The notes: a model not told the origin generated them from the letters alone. A stretch of DNA of 64,000 bases from WJJR01 sp964440935 (GCA_964440935.1 CAYTTY010000008.1:45342-109341), one strand, 5' to 3'; counted from the first letter of the stretch, positions 45,713 to 57,234 are shown. Program-made: numbers and translations.

Positions 45713-46114
45713 ATGGGCTTGGAATTCATTAAACGCGTACAACGGTCCACATTAGTAGTGGGTGTGCTCGCGTTTGCATTTGTCTCGCTCTACTATTCGC
45801 CGAATTTCGGTCTTGGCGTGTTGGTCGGATGCCTCTGGGGTGTCGCAAACTTCTGGGCGTTGGAGCATGTGCTGACCGCCGTGCTGCGCCCGGACACGGT
45901 CGACCGGCGTCGGGCCTTTATCTTTGCCGGGATCAAGTTTCCGGTCTTGTACGCTGCCGGCCTCATCGTTTTGTTGCAGAGTTGGTTTGAACCGGTCTCA
46001 CTGCTGGTCGGTTTTTCGCTTTTGTTTCTGGTTGTGTTGCTAAAGGCACTGGGCCGGACTGTCATGAAGATGGACAACCCATCGCCATCGAAAGAAGCGC
46101 ATCATCGTCTCTAG
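45713..46114 (+). CDS. atpI: ATP synthase subunit I
   Basis: 133 residues with four predicted membrane helices, the AtpI (ATP-synt_I) family, which assists c-ring assembly. ATG 45713 is used (MGLEFIKRVQRSTLVVG); an earlier in-frame start at 45665 lies within atpZ. It follows atpZ by eight nt. Confidence 0.82.
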   Translation: MGLEFIKRVQRSTLVVGVLAFAFVSLYYSPNFGLGVLVGCLWGVANFWALEHVLTAVLRPDTVDRRRAFIFAGIKFPVLYAAGLIVLLQSWFEPVSLLVGFSLLFLVVLLKALGRTVMKMDNPSPSKEAHHRL

Positions 46115-46133
46115 ATAGAACATAGCACCTGTT

Positions 46134-46982
46134 ATGCAACACATCATCCCCGCGCTCTTGTATCCTCTGCTGGCTGTCGCCGAGCATGGCGGTGGCCACG
46201 GTGGCGGTGAGGGCAGCGGTGCCCCGGCGATTCCCAATCTGATCACACTGCTCAGCGAATGGATGCATGGCCCGGTCATTGAGTTCCTGCATCATTGGGA
46301 GAATGTCGTCTACGCCTTCTTTGTGGCGATCATCATTTGCGTTCTGGCACGCATGGCAACACGTAAGGCGTCGTTGATGCCGGGGAAATTCCAGAACTTC
46401 TTCGAGATGGTTGTCGAAGGGCTGGACAATTTCGTGCAGGGCATTCTCGGTCCGGAGGGACGTAAATATACACCGTTCCTCGGCACCCTTTTTATCTATA
46501 TCTGGTGCATGAATATGGCCGGTTTGATCCCCGGTCTGATGTCACCGACCGGCCACGCCAACGGCATCAACACGACGGCGGGACTGGCGATCACGGTTTT
46601 CTTTTATGTCCAGTTCACCGGTATTAAGAAACAGGGGATTTTGGGTTATCTCGATCACATGGCGGGCAATCCGCGCAGCGCGGTGCAATGGGTATTGGTG
46701 CCGTTGAATTTGCCCATCCATATCATCGGTGAGCTGGCGAAGCCGTTGTCGTTGTCGCTTCGTCTGTTCGGCAATATCACTGGTGAGGATGTTCTGCTCG
46801 CTGCGTTTGTTGGCCTGGGTATTGCCGCGACAGCATTCTTGCATTCGCCGGTGGGGTTGCCGCTGCACGTGCCATTCATCTTTCTGGCGTTGCTGACTGG
46901 TACGATTCAGGCGTTGGTCTTCACGTTGCTGTCGACCGTGTATTTCTCAATGATGTTGATGGAGCACCACGACGAGCACTAG
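46134..46982 (+). CDS. atpB: ATP synthase subunit a
   Basis: 282 residues. The essential Arg is in LAKPLSLSLRLFGNI, which faces the c-ring carboxylate. The C-terminal helices end YFSMMLMEHHDEH. A His/Gly-rich N-terminal stretch (AEHGGGHGGGEGS) may bind metal or be a linker. It forms the proton channel with subunit c. Confidence 0.95.
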   Translation: MQHIIPALLYPLLAVAEHGGGHGGGEGSGAPAIPNLITLLSEWMHGPVIEFLHHWENVVYAFFVAIIICVLARMATRKASLMPGKFQNFFEMVVEGLDNFVQGILGPEGRKYTPFLGTLFIYIWCMNMAGLIPGLMSPTGHANGINTTAGLAITVFFYVQFTGIKKQGILGYLDHMAGNPRSAVQWVLVPLNLPIHIIGELAKPLSLSLRLFGNITGEDVLLAAFVGLGIAATAFLHSPVGLPLHVPFIFLALLTGTIQALVFTLLSTVYFSMMLMEHHDEH

Positions 46983-47053
46983 GTCGTGGCGCCTGACCAG
47001 TTGGAATTGCGTGTTGGAATTATGTTGAACTAAGTTGAGGGAGGACAATCGTA

Positions 47054-47290
47054 ATGGATTTCCAAACTGCCTTATCGTTGGCGCTGCCGTTGGCCCTGTC
47101 GATCGCTGCGTTGGGTTCGGCCTTCGGATTGGGCCGTGCGGTGGCCGCTGCGATGGACGCGATGGGCCGTCAGCCGGAAGCCGCCGGTAAGATCCAGACC
47201 GGTATGATCATCGGTGCGGCGCTGATCGAAGCGCTGACCATCTACGCACTCGTGGCGTTCTTCATCCTGCAAGGCAAAATCGGCGGGTAA
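47054..47290 (+). CDS. atpE: ATP synthase subunit c
   Basis: 78 residues, two helices joined by the RQPEAAGK loop. The ion-binding carboxylate is Glu59 ([12 protein letters not shown]). The Gln and Ser/Thr that make the sodium site in Na-type rings are Leu27 and Ala60 here, so the ring is expected to carry protons. Arg28 within helix 1 is unusual. GAGGGAGGACAATCGTA precedes the ATG. Confidence 0.95.
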   Translation: MDFQTALSLALPLALSIAALGSAFGLGRAVAAAMDAMGRQPEAAGKIQTGMIIGAALIEALTIYALVAFFILQGKIGG

Positions 47291-47379
47291 GGACAGCCCG
47301 AGGATCATTGATCATTGCCTCGCGGTCCGGGCCGGCTAATGGTACGGCAGGACTGTGGGGATAGCATGGGCATTGGCTG

Positions 47380-47874
47380 ATGAACCCTGAGATATCGCAG
47401 ATCATAACGCATGCCATAGGATTCCTGATCGTTCTGTGGGTCCTTCGCAAGTTCGCGTGGGGACCGATCATGAACATGCTCGAGGAACGGCGTCAGAAGA
47501 TCAAATCTGACTTTGACGCCGCGGCCGACAAGCGACGGGAAGCCGAAGAGGCCGCCAACGAGTACGCCGCCCGCATGCGGGACATTGAAAACGAAGCCCG
47601 CGCCAAATTACAGGAAGCGGTCGAGGATGGCCGCCGCGTCGCCGCTGAGATTCGCGAGGAAGCGCGCGAGGAAGCGCGCAAGATCATCGACAAGGCACGC
47701 GCCGATCTGGAACGCGACGTGGCCAAGGCCAAAGTGGAATTGCGCAATGAATTGGTGTCGATGAGCCTGACCGCCACCGAGCGGCTGATCCGTCAGGAAC
47801 TCGACGATCAAGGGCACCGGCAGTTGATTGCCGGCTTCATCGACGAACTTGAACGGGCGCCGTCACGCAGCTAA
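47380..47874 (+). CDS. atpF: ATP synthase subunit b
   Basis: 164 residues. One N-terminal membrane helix (IITHAIGFLIVLWVLRKFAWGPI) is followed by a long charged coiled coil (EERRQKIKSDFDAAADKRREAEEAA). It forms the peripheral stalk linking F0 to F1. Confidence 0.94.
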   Translation: MNPEISQIITHAIGFLIVLWVLRKFAWGPIMNMLEERRQKIKSDFDAAADKRREAEEAANEYAARMRDIENEARAKLQEAVEDGRRVAAEIREEAREEARKIIDKARADLERDVAKAKVELRNELVSMSLTATERLIRQELDDQGHRQLIAGFIDELERAPSRS

Positions 47875-47895
47875 GAACGCCGAAGACTTGCGACC

Positions 47896-48453
47896 ATGAT
47901 TGACACACGAGTTGCCAAGAAGTACGGTCATGCGCTATTTGAGCTTGCGCGTCGCGATGATCTGATTCTCCCGATTTGGAACGAACTGTCGGCGCTGCGT
48001 ACGGCGCTGAAAGAGGATAAGCGTTTCCTGGAGATCATGGCCGCGCCGCAGATCCCGGATGGCGACAAAGAGCGTCTGGCCCGGGCCGTGCTCAAAGGCG
48101 TGGCCCACCCGGTCGTGCGCAATTTCGTGTTGTTTTTGGTCGACAAACGGCGGACCGACTACCTGCTCGATATCATTCACGACTACAGTGTGCAGCTCGA
48201 CGAGCACCTCGGGGTCGTCGAAGCGAAGATCATCAGTGCGGTGGCATTAACCGACAGTGAATTGAAGGACATCATTGACCGACTCGAACGCATGACGCAA
48301 AAGACAATCCGGCACAAAACCATTGTCGATCCGGACATTCTGGGCGGTGTGGTCGTGATTGTCGGTAACGAAATTATCGATCACTCGGTGCGGCATGATC
48401 TGTCGCGCCTGCGTGATCAACTCATGACATTGAAGGTGCATCTGGCGGCATAA
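47896..48453 (+). CDS. atpH: ATP synthase subunit delta
   Basis: 185 residues, OSCP/delta family. IDTRVAKKYGHALFELA at the start and the C-terminal IVDPDILGGVVVIVGNEIIDHSVRHDL are diagnostic. It joins the b stalk to the alpha/beta crown. Confidence 0.94.
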   Translation: MIDTRVAKKYGHALFELARRDDLILPIWNELSALRTALKEDKRFLEIMAAPQIPDGDKERLARAVLKGVAHPVVRNFVLFLVDKRRTDYLLDIIHDYSVQLDEHLGVVEAKIISAVALTDSELKDIIDRLERMTQKTIRHKTIVDPDILGGVVVIVGNEIIDHSVRHDLSRLRDQLMTLKVHLAA

Positions 48454-48486
48454 CGCCGATTGGCCCACGGTTGGAGAGGTTTGGCG

Positions 48487-49995
48487 ATGGCATTGAATCC
48501 TGAAGAAGTCTCCTCGGTTATAGCGCAGGAGATTGACAAGTACGAAGGCAAACTCGAGATGGAGTCGGTCGGCACCGTCCTGCAGGTCGGTGACGGGATC
48601 GCGCGCATCTGGGGTTTGGAGGATGCCATGATGTCGGAGTTGGTGACGTTTCCCGGCGACGTCATGGGCATGATCCTGAACCTTGAAGAAGACAACGTGG
48701 GCTGTGCCATTTTCGGTGATGACCGTCAGATCAAAGAAGGTGATACCGTACGGCGGACCGGGAAGGTTATTTCGGTGCCGGTTGGTGATGCAATGGTCGG
48801 CCGTGTGGTGGATCCACTGGGTCGTCCGCTTGACGGCAAAGGCGCGGTCGTGACCGACAACTTCCGTCCGCTCGAAGGACGCGCCCCGTCGGTGGTTGAG
48901 CGCCAGCCGGTGAAAGAGCCGGTGCAGACCGGCCTCAAGGCGATCGACTCGATGATTCCCATCGGCCGCGGACAGCGTGAGTTGATCATCGGTGACCGCC
49001 AAACCGGTAAGACCGCGATTGCCATCGATACGATTATCAACCAGCGCAACACCGACGTATTCTGCATCTACGTGGCCATCGGCCAGAAATCGTCGACCGT
49101 CGCACAGGTGGTGGAAGTGCTGCGCAAGTATGGCGCGATGGATTACACCATCGTCGTCAACGCCAGTGCGACATCCCCGGCGCCGATGCAGTTTATCGCC
49201 CCGTATGCCGGCTGCGCAATGGGCGAGGAATTCCTGCACACCAAGCGGCATGTTGTGTGCATTTACGACGATTTGTCGAAGCACGCGACCGCCTATCGCC
49301 AGTTGTCGCTGTTGTTGCGGCGCCCGCCGGGACGCGAGGCGTATCCAGGCGATGTGTTCTATCTCCACTCGCGTTTGCTCGAACGTGCGGCGAAACTCAA
49401 CGACGAGCTGGGTGGTGGGTCGTTGACGGCGCTGCCGATCATTGAAACGCAAGCCGGTGACGTGACCGCATACATTCCGACGAATGTGATTTCGATTACT
49501 GACGGGCAGATTTTCCTCGAAGGCGACCTGTTCTATTCGGGTATTCGTCCCGCGATCAACGTCGGCATTTCGGTCTCGCGTGTGGGTGGTAATGCGCAAA
49601 CAAAGGCGATGAAGAAAGTCGCGGGATCGCTGCGTCTCGATTTGGCGCAGTATCGCGAACTGGCGTCGTTTGCGCAATTCGGCTCCGATCTTGACAAGGC
49701 GACGCAGCGCCAGTTGACGCGCGGTGAACGCATGGTCGAACTGCTGAAACAAAATCAGTATGTGCCGATGCTCGTCGAAGACCAGGTGATGGTTCTCTGG
49801 GCCGGCGCCAATGGACATCTCGACGATCAGCCGGTATCCCGTATTCGTGAATTCGAAGAGAAGTTCATCGAGTTCATGCACAAGGAATTTCCCGATGTTG
49901 CCCATACGATCAAAAACGAAGGCCAGCTGTCGGATGCGATTGTCGCGAAACTCGACCAGGGTGTGAAAAAGTTCAAGGAGACGTTCGCCCAGTAG
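48487..49995 (+). CDS. atpA: ATP synthase subunit alpha
   Basis: 502 residues. P-loop [11 protein letters not shown] (about residue 170) and the subunit signature [14 protein letters not shown] are complete. ATG 48487 follows GGAGAGG; an upstream start at 48460 is rejected. It forms the non-catalytic sites of F1. Confidence 0.97.
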   Translation: MALNPEEVSSVIAQEIDKYEGKLEMESVGTVLQVGDGIARIWGLEDAMMSELVTFPGDVMGMILNLEEDNVGCAIFGDDRQIKEGDTVRRTGKVISVPVGDAMVGRVVDPLGRPLDGKGAVVTDNFRPLEGRAPSVVERQPVKEPVQTGLKAIDSMIPIGRGQRELIIGDRQTGKTAIAIDTIINQRNTDVFCIYVAIGQKSSTVAQVVEVLRKYGAMDYTIVVNASATSPAPMQFIAPYAGCAMGEEFLHTKRHVVCIYDDLSKHATAYRQLSLLLRRPPGREAYPGDVFYLHSRLLERAAKLNDELGGGSLTALPIIETQAGDVTAYIPTNVISITDGQIFLEGDLFYSGIRPAINVGISVSRVGGNAQTKAMKKVAGSLRLDLAQYRELASFAQFGSDLDKATQRQLTRGERMVELLKQNQYVPMLVEDQVMVLWAGANGHLDDQPVSRIREFEEKFIEFMHKEFPDVAHTIKNEGQLSDAIVAKLDQGVKKFKETFAQ

Positions 49996-50009
49996 CCCAC
50001 GACTGACTT

Positions 50010-50891
50010 ATGCCGTCACTCCGCGATATCAAACGCCGCATTCGCTCGGTCAAATCGACCCAGCAGATCACCAAGGCGATGGAAATGGTGGCCGCCGCCA
50101 AGCTGCGCAAGGCGCAGACGCGTGCGGAGAAGGCACGTCCGTACGCAGTGAAGATGAAGCAGATTCTGGCGAATCTGTCATCCTCGGTTGATGCGGGTGA
50201 CGGTAACGTGCTGCACCCGTACTTCCAGAAGCGCGACGTGAAGCATACGACGCTGGTGCTCGTTACGTCGGATCGCGGCTTGTGCGGATCGTTCAACGCC
50301 AACCTGATTCGCCGCGCGGCACGGTTCCTGGAGAATTACACGCCGCAAACGGTTGAGCTGATGACGGTCGGGAAACGTGGCGCAATCTGGTACCGTAAGC
50401 GTCCGTATCCGATCATTTCATCGCACGTCGACTTCGGCGGCAATATGGATTTTGATCGCGCGCGGGATATCGCTCGTGAACTGACCGACCGGTTTGAGAA
50501 TGGCGAGACCGATGAGATCCATGTACTCTATCAGCGGTTCATCACCACGGCGCGCCAGGAAATCACACTCGAACGGTATCTGCCGATTGAGCCGGAAGCA
50601 GTCAGTGACGACGAGAGTGCCCGTCAGATCGATTACATCTTCGAGCCCGATCCGGTCGCGATCTTCGATGATCTGATGCCGCGTTATGCGATGACGATGC
50701 TGCAGACGGCGATGGCCGAATCGTTCGCCGCCGAACATGCGGCACGGATGATGGCGATGGGAGCGGCAACAAAGTCAGCGGGCGAGATGATCGATTCGTT
50801 GACGTTGGAATACAACAAGGCGCGCCAGGGCGCGATTACGAAAGAGCTGCTTGATATTGTGGGTGGCGCCGAAGCGCTCGCCAAGAGCTAG
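50010..50891 (+). CDS. atpG: ATP synthase subunit gamma
   Basis: 293 residues. PSLRDIKRRIRSVKSTQQITKAMEMVAAAKLRKA at the N-terminus, VTSDRGLCGSFN, and the C-terminal NKARQGAITKELLDIVGGAEAL are typical. It is the rotor shaft. A REP-like palindrome lies between it and atpD. Confidence 0.95.
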   Translation: MPSLRDIKRRIRSVKSTQQITKAMEMVAAAKLRKAQTRAEKARPYAVKMKQILANLSSSVDAGDGNVLHPYFQKRDVKHTTLVLVTSDRGLCGSFNANLIRRAARFLENYTPQTVELMTVGKRGAIWYRKRPYPIISSHVDFGGNMDFDRARDIARELTDRFENGETDEIHVLYQRFITTARQEITLERYLPIEPEAVSDDESARQIDYIFEPDPVAIFDDLMPRYAMTMLQTAMAESFAAEHAARMMAMGAATKSAGEMIDSLTLEYNKARQGAITKELLDIVGGAEALAKS

Positions 50892-50896
50892 TCGAT

Positions 50897-52373
<1,477 letters not shown>

Positions 52374-52393
52374 GCTTGTGAGCAACTAACGAT

Positions 52394-52804
52394 ATGGCGA
52401 GCTTTCAACTCAGCATTGTGACTCCGGCAGAGACGGTTCTCGACGAAGAAGTCGAGTCGATTATTGTCCCGGGCGCGAAGGGGTATCTCGGTGTTCTGGC
52501 GAATCATGCGCCATTGATCACTCCATTACAACCGGGCAGGATCACGATCCGTAAGCCGGGCGAGTCGCATGAAACAATCATGGCGGTGGCTGGTGGGTTT
52601 TTAGAAGTGGCCAATAATGTGGCCACGGTACTGGCGGATGCGACCGAGTATCCCAACAAGATCGACCGTCAACGGGCGGAAGACGCCTTGCGACGGGCGC
52701 GCGAGAGAATTAAAGCCCGCGAGCCGGATATCGATATGGGACGGGCGATGGCCTCGGCAGAGCGTGCGAAGAATCGCCTACACGTTCTTGATCAGTATTC
52801 ATAA
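52394..52804 (+). CDS. atpC: ATP synthase subunit epsilon
   Basis: 136 residues. The N-terminal beta sandwich (LSIVTPAETVLDEEVESIIVPGAKGYLGVLANHAPLITPL) and a C-terminal helical hairpin (RQRAEDALRRARERI) are typical. It ends the ATP synthase operon, 21 nt after atpD. Confidence 0.94.
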   Translation: MASFQLSIVTPAETVLDEEVESIIVPGAKGYLGVLANHAPLITPLQPGRITIRKPGESHETIMAVAGGFLEVANNVATVLADATEYPNKIDRQRAEDALRRARERIKAREPDIDMGRAMASAERAKNRLHVLDQYS

Positions 52805-52980
52805 ATTATTGTCATTAAACCAGTTGGTTTTGGTGCTCGGGCGCTCAGCGATCCCCCTGCGGGACAGGCCGGGCCGTGGAACGCCGACGGCTATCGGTGG
52901 TAGAATCGTCTTGCGACCCGTTCAAGGGGTCGGTTTATTGGCCCCGACCGTGAATCTGAATTCAAATCGGAGGAAACGAG

Positions 52981-53685
52981 ATGTTGAAGAGAACCAGCAA
53001 TGTCCTTCTGGCGATAACGATTGGCGTCATATTCAGCCTCGTCGCCGGACTTCCAAGCATGGCCTTGGCCCAGGAGTCAGCCGAGAAGGCCGAAGCGGCG
53101 GCAGAACAGAATGAGGAGAAGGCCGTGGAAAAGGAAGCACCGTACGAGCATGTTACTTTTGAAAAGGGCGAGAAGCCGCACGTGATTATGGAAACGTCGA
53201 TGGGCACGATTGAAATCGAGTTGTGGCCCGATGTGGCTCCGCATCACTGTAAGAGTTTTGTGCATCTGATCGAGAAGGACTTCTACGATTCGCTCACGTT
53301 CCATCGCATCATTCCGAATTTCGTAATTCAGGGCGGCGATCCTCTCGGTAACGGTACCGGGGGGCCGGGATACAATGTGCCGGCGGAGTTTTCGAATTTG
53401 GAGCACGATGATGGAATTCTGTCGATGGCTCGCAGCCGGGATCCGAATTCGGCCGGATCGCAGTTCTTTATCTGCCTGAGCCGTGCAGGGACCAAATCGC
53501 TCGATGGTCAGTACACGATATTCGGCAAGGTAACTGACGGTTTGGACGTTGTTCATCAGATCGAGAAGGTCCCGACGGGACGAAACGACAAGCCGACTAC
53601 GCCTGTGTACATGACACAGGTGTATATGAAGGAAATGGACGACTCGGGGACGGAGGATAAGGACTCCCAACCGGAAGCCAAGTAA
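52981..53685 (+). CDS. Secreted cyclophilin-type peptidyl-prolyl isomerase
   Basis: 234 residues. The signal peptide (about 1-30) ends near ALAQ. An Ala/Glu-rich linker leads to a cyclophilin domain (about 60-220): TFHRIIPNFVIQGGDPLGNGTGGPGY and GSQFFICLSRAGTKSLDGQYTIFG carry the catalytic Arg, Phe and Gln-Phe positions. Expected to assist folding outside the cytoplasm. AGGAAACGAG precedes the ATG. A second, related gene follows 59 nt downstream. Confidence 0.9.
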   Translation: MLKRTSNVLLAITIGVIFSLVAGLPSMALAQESAEKAEAAAEQNEEKAVEKEAPYEHVTFEKGEKPHVIMETSMGTIEIELWPDVAPHHCKSFVHLIEKDFYDSLTFHRIIPNFVIQGGDPLGNGTGGPGYNVPAEFSNLEHDDGILSMARSRDPNSAGSQFFICLSRAGTKSLDGQYTIFGKVTDGLDVVHQIEKVPTGRNDKPTTPVYMTQVYMKEMDDSGTEDKDSQPEAK

Positions 53686-53744
53686 GAGCAGCCGAGCGAT
53701 TATCGGAGGCAACGGCCAATCAATGGTGGCCGCACGAGGTCATA

Positions 53745-54842
53745 ATGAGCCCAATTCGCAGTATGAGAATCGTTACCCTGTTCACCGCACTCTTGGTGGC
53801 ATTCATCCTGGCTGGTATGGACACGGCAGTTGCCCAGGCACCGAAGGAAGATACCGTGAGGATTCCGGCGGAGGGTGAAGAGCCGATACCGCAGGAACAA
53901 CCGGACGCAGACGAGCCGGCATCTGAACCCACTGCCGATCCCGATGCTGAGGACGTTCCTGAGCCGGCGGCTCAGCCGGTGGACGACACGGCTCAAGCCC
54001 CGGCCACTCAGCAGCGACGTCCGGTCGAGCCATTGCAGGATCCGACACAACAGCCGGAAGGTGTGGCCGAGGAACCGGCCGACACTGCCACGCAGCAACC
54101 GGTCGACACCACGGCGCAGCAACCGGTCGACACCACGGCGCAGCAACCGGTCGACACCACGGCGCAACAACCGGTCGACACCACGGCGCAACAACCGGCT
54201 GACACGACTGCACAACAGCCAGCGGATACGACGGGCGAGCAGCCAGTGGATACGACGGGCGAGCAGCCACCATCGGAACCGGAACGTGCAGTAAATCCCG
54301 ATGCACCATATGAATATGTGGAATTCGCCGATGGTGAAAAGCCCCATGCGATCATCCAAACCTCGATGGGCGACATAGAAATCGAGCTGTGGCCCGACGT
54401 TGCGCCCCGGCACTGCCAGAGCTTTGTGCATCTGGCAAAGTCGGACTTCTACGATTCGCTGGAGTTCTTCCGAGTGGTCCCCGGATTTATTATCCAGACC
54501 GGCGATCCGCTCAACAACGGTCTCGGTGGCCCCGGTTACAAACTGCGCCAGGAGTTTTCCGATCTGCCGCACAAGGAAGGGACCGTCTCAATGGCGCGTC
54601 TGCCGGATCAGCCGAATTCGGCCGGATCGCAGTTTTTCATCTGCTTAGGGAGGTTGCAGTCACTTGACGGCGAGTACACGGTTTTCGGTGAAGTGGTCGA
54701 CGGGCTAAGCGTGATTCATCAGATCGAAGAAGTCCCGGTTCAATCCGAACGACCCAGGACACCAGTATACATGTTGGATGTGAAGATGAGCTCCGATGGA
54801 TCGCCGGAGCCTGCGGGGGAATCGTCGATTCCGGAACCATAA
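53745..54842 (+). CDS. Secreted cyclophilin with Pro/Gln/Thr repeat linker
   Basis: 365 residues. Signal peptide (1-30), an acidic Pro-rich segment, then tandem TAQQPVDT octapeptides (about residues 115-172), and a C-terminal cyclophilin domain (RVVPGFIIQTGDPLNNGLGGPGY, SQFFICLGRLQSLDGEYTVFG). It is a paralogue of the preceding gene, probably by tandem duplication. The linker may span peptidoglycan or extend the enzyme from the membrane. ATG 53763 is an alternative start. Confidence 0.88.
   Translation: MSPIRSMRIVTLFTALLVAFILAGMDTAVAQAPKEDTVRIPAEGEEPIPQEQPDADEPASEPTADPDAEDVPEPAAQPVDDTAQAPATQQRRPVEPLQDPTQQPEGVAEEPADTATQQPVDTTAQQPVDTTAQQPVDTTAQQPVDTTAQQPADTTAQQPADTTGEQPVDTTGEQPPSEPERAVNPDAPYEYVEFADGEKPHAIIQTSMGDIEIELWPDVAPRHCQSFVHLAKSDFYDSLEFFRVVPGFIIQTGDPLNNGLGGPGYKLRQEFSDLPHKEGTVSMARLPDQPNSAGSQFFICLGRLQSLDGEYTVFGEVVDGLSVIHQIEEVPVQSERPRTPVYMLDVKMSSDGSPEPAGESSIPEP
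54093..54260 (+). repeat. 24-nt tandem repeat inside the cyclophilin gene
   Basis: Seven in-frame 24-nt units. The first four are nearly identical (CAGCAACCGGTCGACACCAC plus GGCG), and the last three have diverged. They encode QQPVDTTA-type octapeptides, so copy number may vary between strains. Confidence 0.85.
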
Positions 54843-54864
54843 ATTCATAATGATACGTCACTTA

Positions 54865-54900
54865 CGGCGCTTGGGGCGGCCCGTCCGAAGCGCCGTTTTC
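54865..54900 (+). terminator. Rho-independent terminator after the cyclophilins
   Basis: ACGGCGCTT and AAGCGCCGT pair over nine bp with a GC-rich loop, then TTTC. It ends the cyclophilin unit ahead of dxr. Confidence 0.75.
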
Positions 54901-54956
54901 ATTGCGACTGAACTCAAAACCACGGCTTCGCATCCCGGCCGCGTATCCCTCTGAGT

Positions 54957-56141
54957 ATGGCGCCTACTCGCATCAGCGTAATCGGATCGACCGGATCGAT
55001 CGGCCGCAGTACACTGGCGGTTGTAGATCGATATCGGGAACGCTTGCGTGTTGTAGGACTGGCAACGCATCAGAATATTGATCGACTCGTCGAACAGGTG
55101 AGTCAATACAGCCCGCAGATCGTTGGCATTCGTAATGCGTCACACGCCGAGCAGTTGCGCGAGTCAACCCCGATAGAGACGGTGTGTGTGACTGGTGAGA
55201 CGGCGTTAGTCGATGTCGCGTCGCATTCCGATGCGGATACGGTCGTCATTGCGGTCGTCGGGTTTGCTGGTGTGCAGCCGACACTGGCCGCGATTGAAGC
55301 CGGGCACAACGTCGCCTTAGCCAATAAGGAAACGCTCATCACGGCGGGTGATATTGTGATGGCCCGTGCCCGGGAACGCGGTATCTCGCTGGCGCCGATC
55401 GATTCGGAACACTCGGCGATATGGCAGTGTTTACGAGCGGGAGAGCGAGGGGAGGTCCGGCGGATCATTCTGACCGCCTCCGGTGGCCCATTCCGTACGT
55501 TACCATTGGATCAGCTTGCCGACATCACACCCGAACAGGCGCTGGCTCATCCGACATGGACCATGGGAGCCCGTATTACCATCGATTCGGCGACGATGAT
55601 GAACAAGGGTTTTGAGATCATTGAAGCGGCACGCTTATTTGATTTGGACAGTGATCAAATCGACGTGGTGATCCATCCACAGTCGCTGGTGCATTCGATG
55701 GTGGAATTCCAGGACGGCTCGATCATCGCGCAGTTGGGCGCGACCGACATGACCCTGCCGATTGCCTATGCGCTGTTCGCCCCTGAACGTCCACCGGCCG
55801 GCGAGGGTATGCCGATCCTCGATGTCACACAGATGGGTACGCTGACGTTCGAGCCGCCTGATCCGGACCGTTTCCCGGCGTTGGACTTGGCCCGCCGGGT
55901 GCTCGGGACCGGTGGCACGGCACCCGCCGTATTGAACGCCGCCGATGAGGTGGCGGTGGCGGCGTTTCTCGATGGGCGACTGCGATTTCCCGAGATCACC
56001 GGGACGGTGGCCGACACTCTCGATGAACACACTGTTGTCAAACAGCCAAATCTTGAAGATATTGAAGCGGCAGACCGCTGGGCCCGCGAATTTGTAAACC
56101 ATCGCGTGGCGAAACCGTACACGAACTCAGGCGTTACCTGA
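54957..56141 (+). CDS. dxr: 1-deoxy-D-xylulose 5-phosphate reductoisomerase
   Basis: 394 residues. NADPH-binding GSTGSIGRSTL, metal-binding ANKETLITAG and PIDSEHSAIWQ, and catalytic loop SGGPFRT with HPTWTMGARITIDSATMMNKG are all present. It makes MEP in the non-mevalonate isoprenoid pathway. The ribosome site before ATG 54957 is weak. rseP follows, a common dxr-rseP arrangement. Confidence 0.97.
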   Translation: MAPTRISVIGSTGSIGRSTLAVVDRYRERLRVVGLATHQNIDRLVEQVSQYSPQIVGIRNASHAEQLRESTPIETVCVTGETALVDVASHSDADTVVIAVVGFAGVQPTLAAIEAGHNVALANKETLITAGDIVMARARERGISLAPIDSEHSAIWQCLRAGERGEVRRIILTASGGPFRTLPLDQLADITPEQALAHPTWTMGARITIDSATMMNKGFEIIEAARLFDLDSDQIDVVIHPQSLVHSMVEFQDGSIIAQLGATDMTLPIAYALFAPERPPAGEGMPILDVTQMGTLTFEPPDPDRFPALDLARRVLGTGGTAPAVLNAADEVAVAAFLDGRLRFPEITGTVADTLDEHTVVKQPNLEDIEAADRWAREFVNHRVAKPYTNSGVT

Positions 56142-56169
56142 TTATTGTACCAGCCCGGGAATTGATACT

Positions 56170-57234
56170 GTGACCACATTACTGTCGACTGTCTTTGTAC
56201 TCGGTGTTTTGATTTTTGTCCATGAGCTGGGCCATTTTCTCGTGGCGAAGTGGGCGGGGATCAAGGTGGAACGGTTCTCTCTCGGCTTTCCTCCCAAGAT
56301 GATCGGGAAGACGGTAGGGGAGACCGAGTATTGCTTATCATGGATTCCGCTTGGCGGCTATGTGAAGATGGCTGGTGAGAATCCGGAGGAATCGGAAATC
56401 ACCGGCGATCCACGTGAGTTCATGTCGAAGTCGGTCGGCACCCGGTTTTGGGTGATTGCCGCCGGACCGCTGATGAATTTCGTTGCCGCCGTCTTGATCT
56501 TTATTGGCGTGCTTTGGTTGCACGGCCGCGATGTTCCCGATCCGAATAGTGTGATTGTCGGTCCGGTCGTCGAGGACGGTCCAGCCGATCAGGTGGGCAT
56601 CCAGTCGGGCGATGCGATTCTGGCGGTCGATCACGTGCCGGTCGATTCGTTTCCGCAAATGGCGTCGCTGATTCATGCGCGGCCCGGCGACTCGATTTGG
56701 ATTGCGTGGGAACGCGGTGAGGATCTCTACAGTGCCAAGTTGCAGACGATGACCGATACCGTTACGACTACATCCGGTACCGACTCCATCATCGGCCTAA
56801 TCGGTGTGGGGATGGGATTCCGCACGGAGAAGGTCGGACTTGGCGAGGCGATTGTCGGTGGCGTGGGTCAGACATTTGCGATCTGTGGCGAGATGATCAA
56901 GTTCCTTGGATCGCTGGTTTCGGGGCAGGTGTCGATCAAGATGGTATCGGGTCCGGTGGGAATTGCCCGAATCGCCGGTCAGGTGGCCCAGGAGGGATGG
57001 TATGTCCTCCTGAATTTCATGGCGGTGCTGTCGCTCAACTTGGCGATTCTGAATATTCTCCCCGTACCGGTGCTTGACGGCGGGCATATTGTCTTCCTGG
57101 CCATTGAGAAGGTTCGTGGACGGCCGCTGTCACTGAAGCAGCGAGCGGTGGCGCAACAGGTTGGGTTGGTTTTGCTGTTGCTGTTGATTGTGACCGTGAC
57201 TTATCACGATATTCTACGATTCATTGGCGGGTAG
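56170..57234 (+). CDS. rseP: RIP metalloprotease RseP
   Basis: 354 residues. Zinc motif HELGHF at residue 17, one PDZ domain (about 110-180; VVEDGPADQVGIQSGDAIL) and the second metal ligand motif NILPVPVLDGG near the C-terminus. It cleaves anti-sigma or signal-peptide remnants in the membrane. The GTG start follows the dxr gene by 28 nt. Confidence 0.95.
   Translation: MTTLLSTVFVLGVLIFVHELGHFLVAKWAGIKVERFSLGFPPKMIGKTVGETEYCLSWIPLGGYVKMAGENPEESEITGDPREFMSKSVGTRFWVIAAGPLMNFVAAVLIFIGVLWLHGRDVPDPNSVIVGPVVEDGPADQVGIQSGDAILAVDHVPVDSFPQMASLIHARPGDSIWIAWERGEDLYSAKLQTMTDTVTTTSGTDSIIGLIGVGMGFRTEKVGLGEAIVGGVGQTFAICGEMIKFLGSLVSGQVSIKMVSGPVGIARIAGQVAQEGWYVLLNFMAVLSLNLAILNILPVPVLDGGHIVFLAIEKVRGRPLSLKQRAVAQQVGLVLLLLLIVTVTYHDILRFIGG

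Noticed and set aside
48247..49905. Long minus-strand frame of 552 codons opposite atpA
   Set aside because: It is the mirror of the atpA/atpH coding frame, which has clear subunit signatures; His/Arg/Gln-rich composition is typical of antisense of GC-rich genes.
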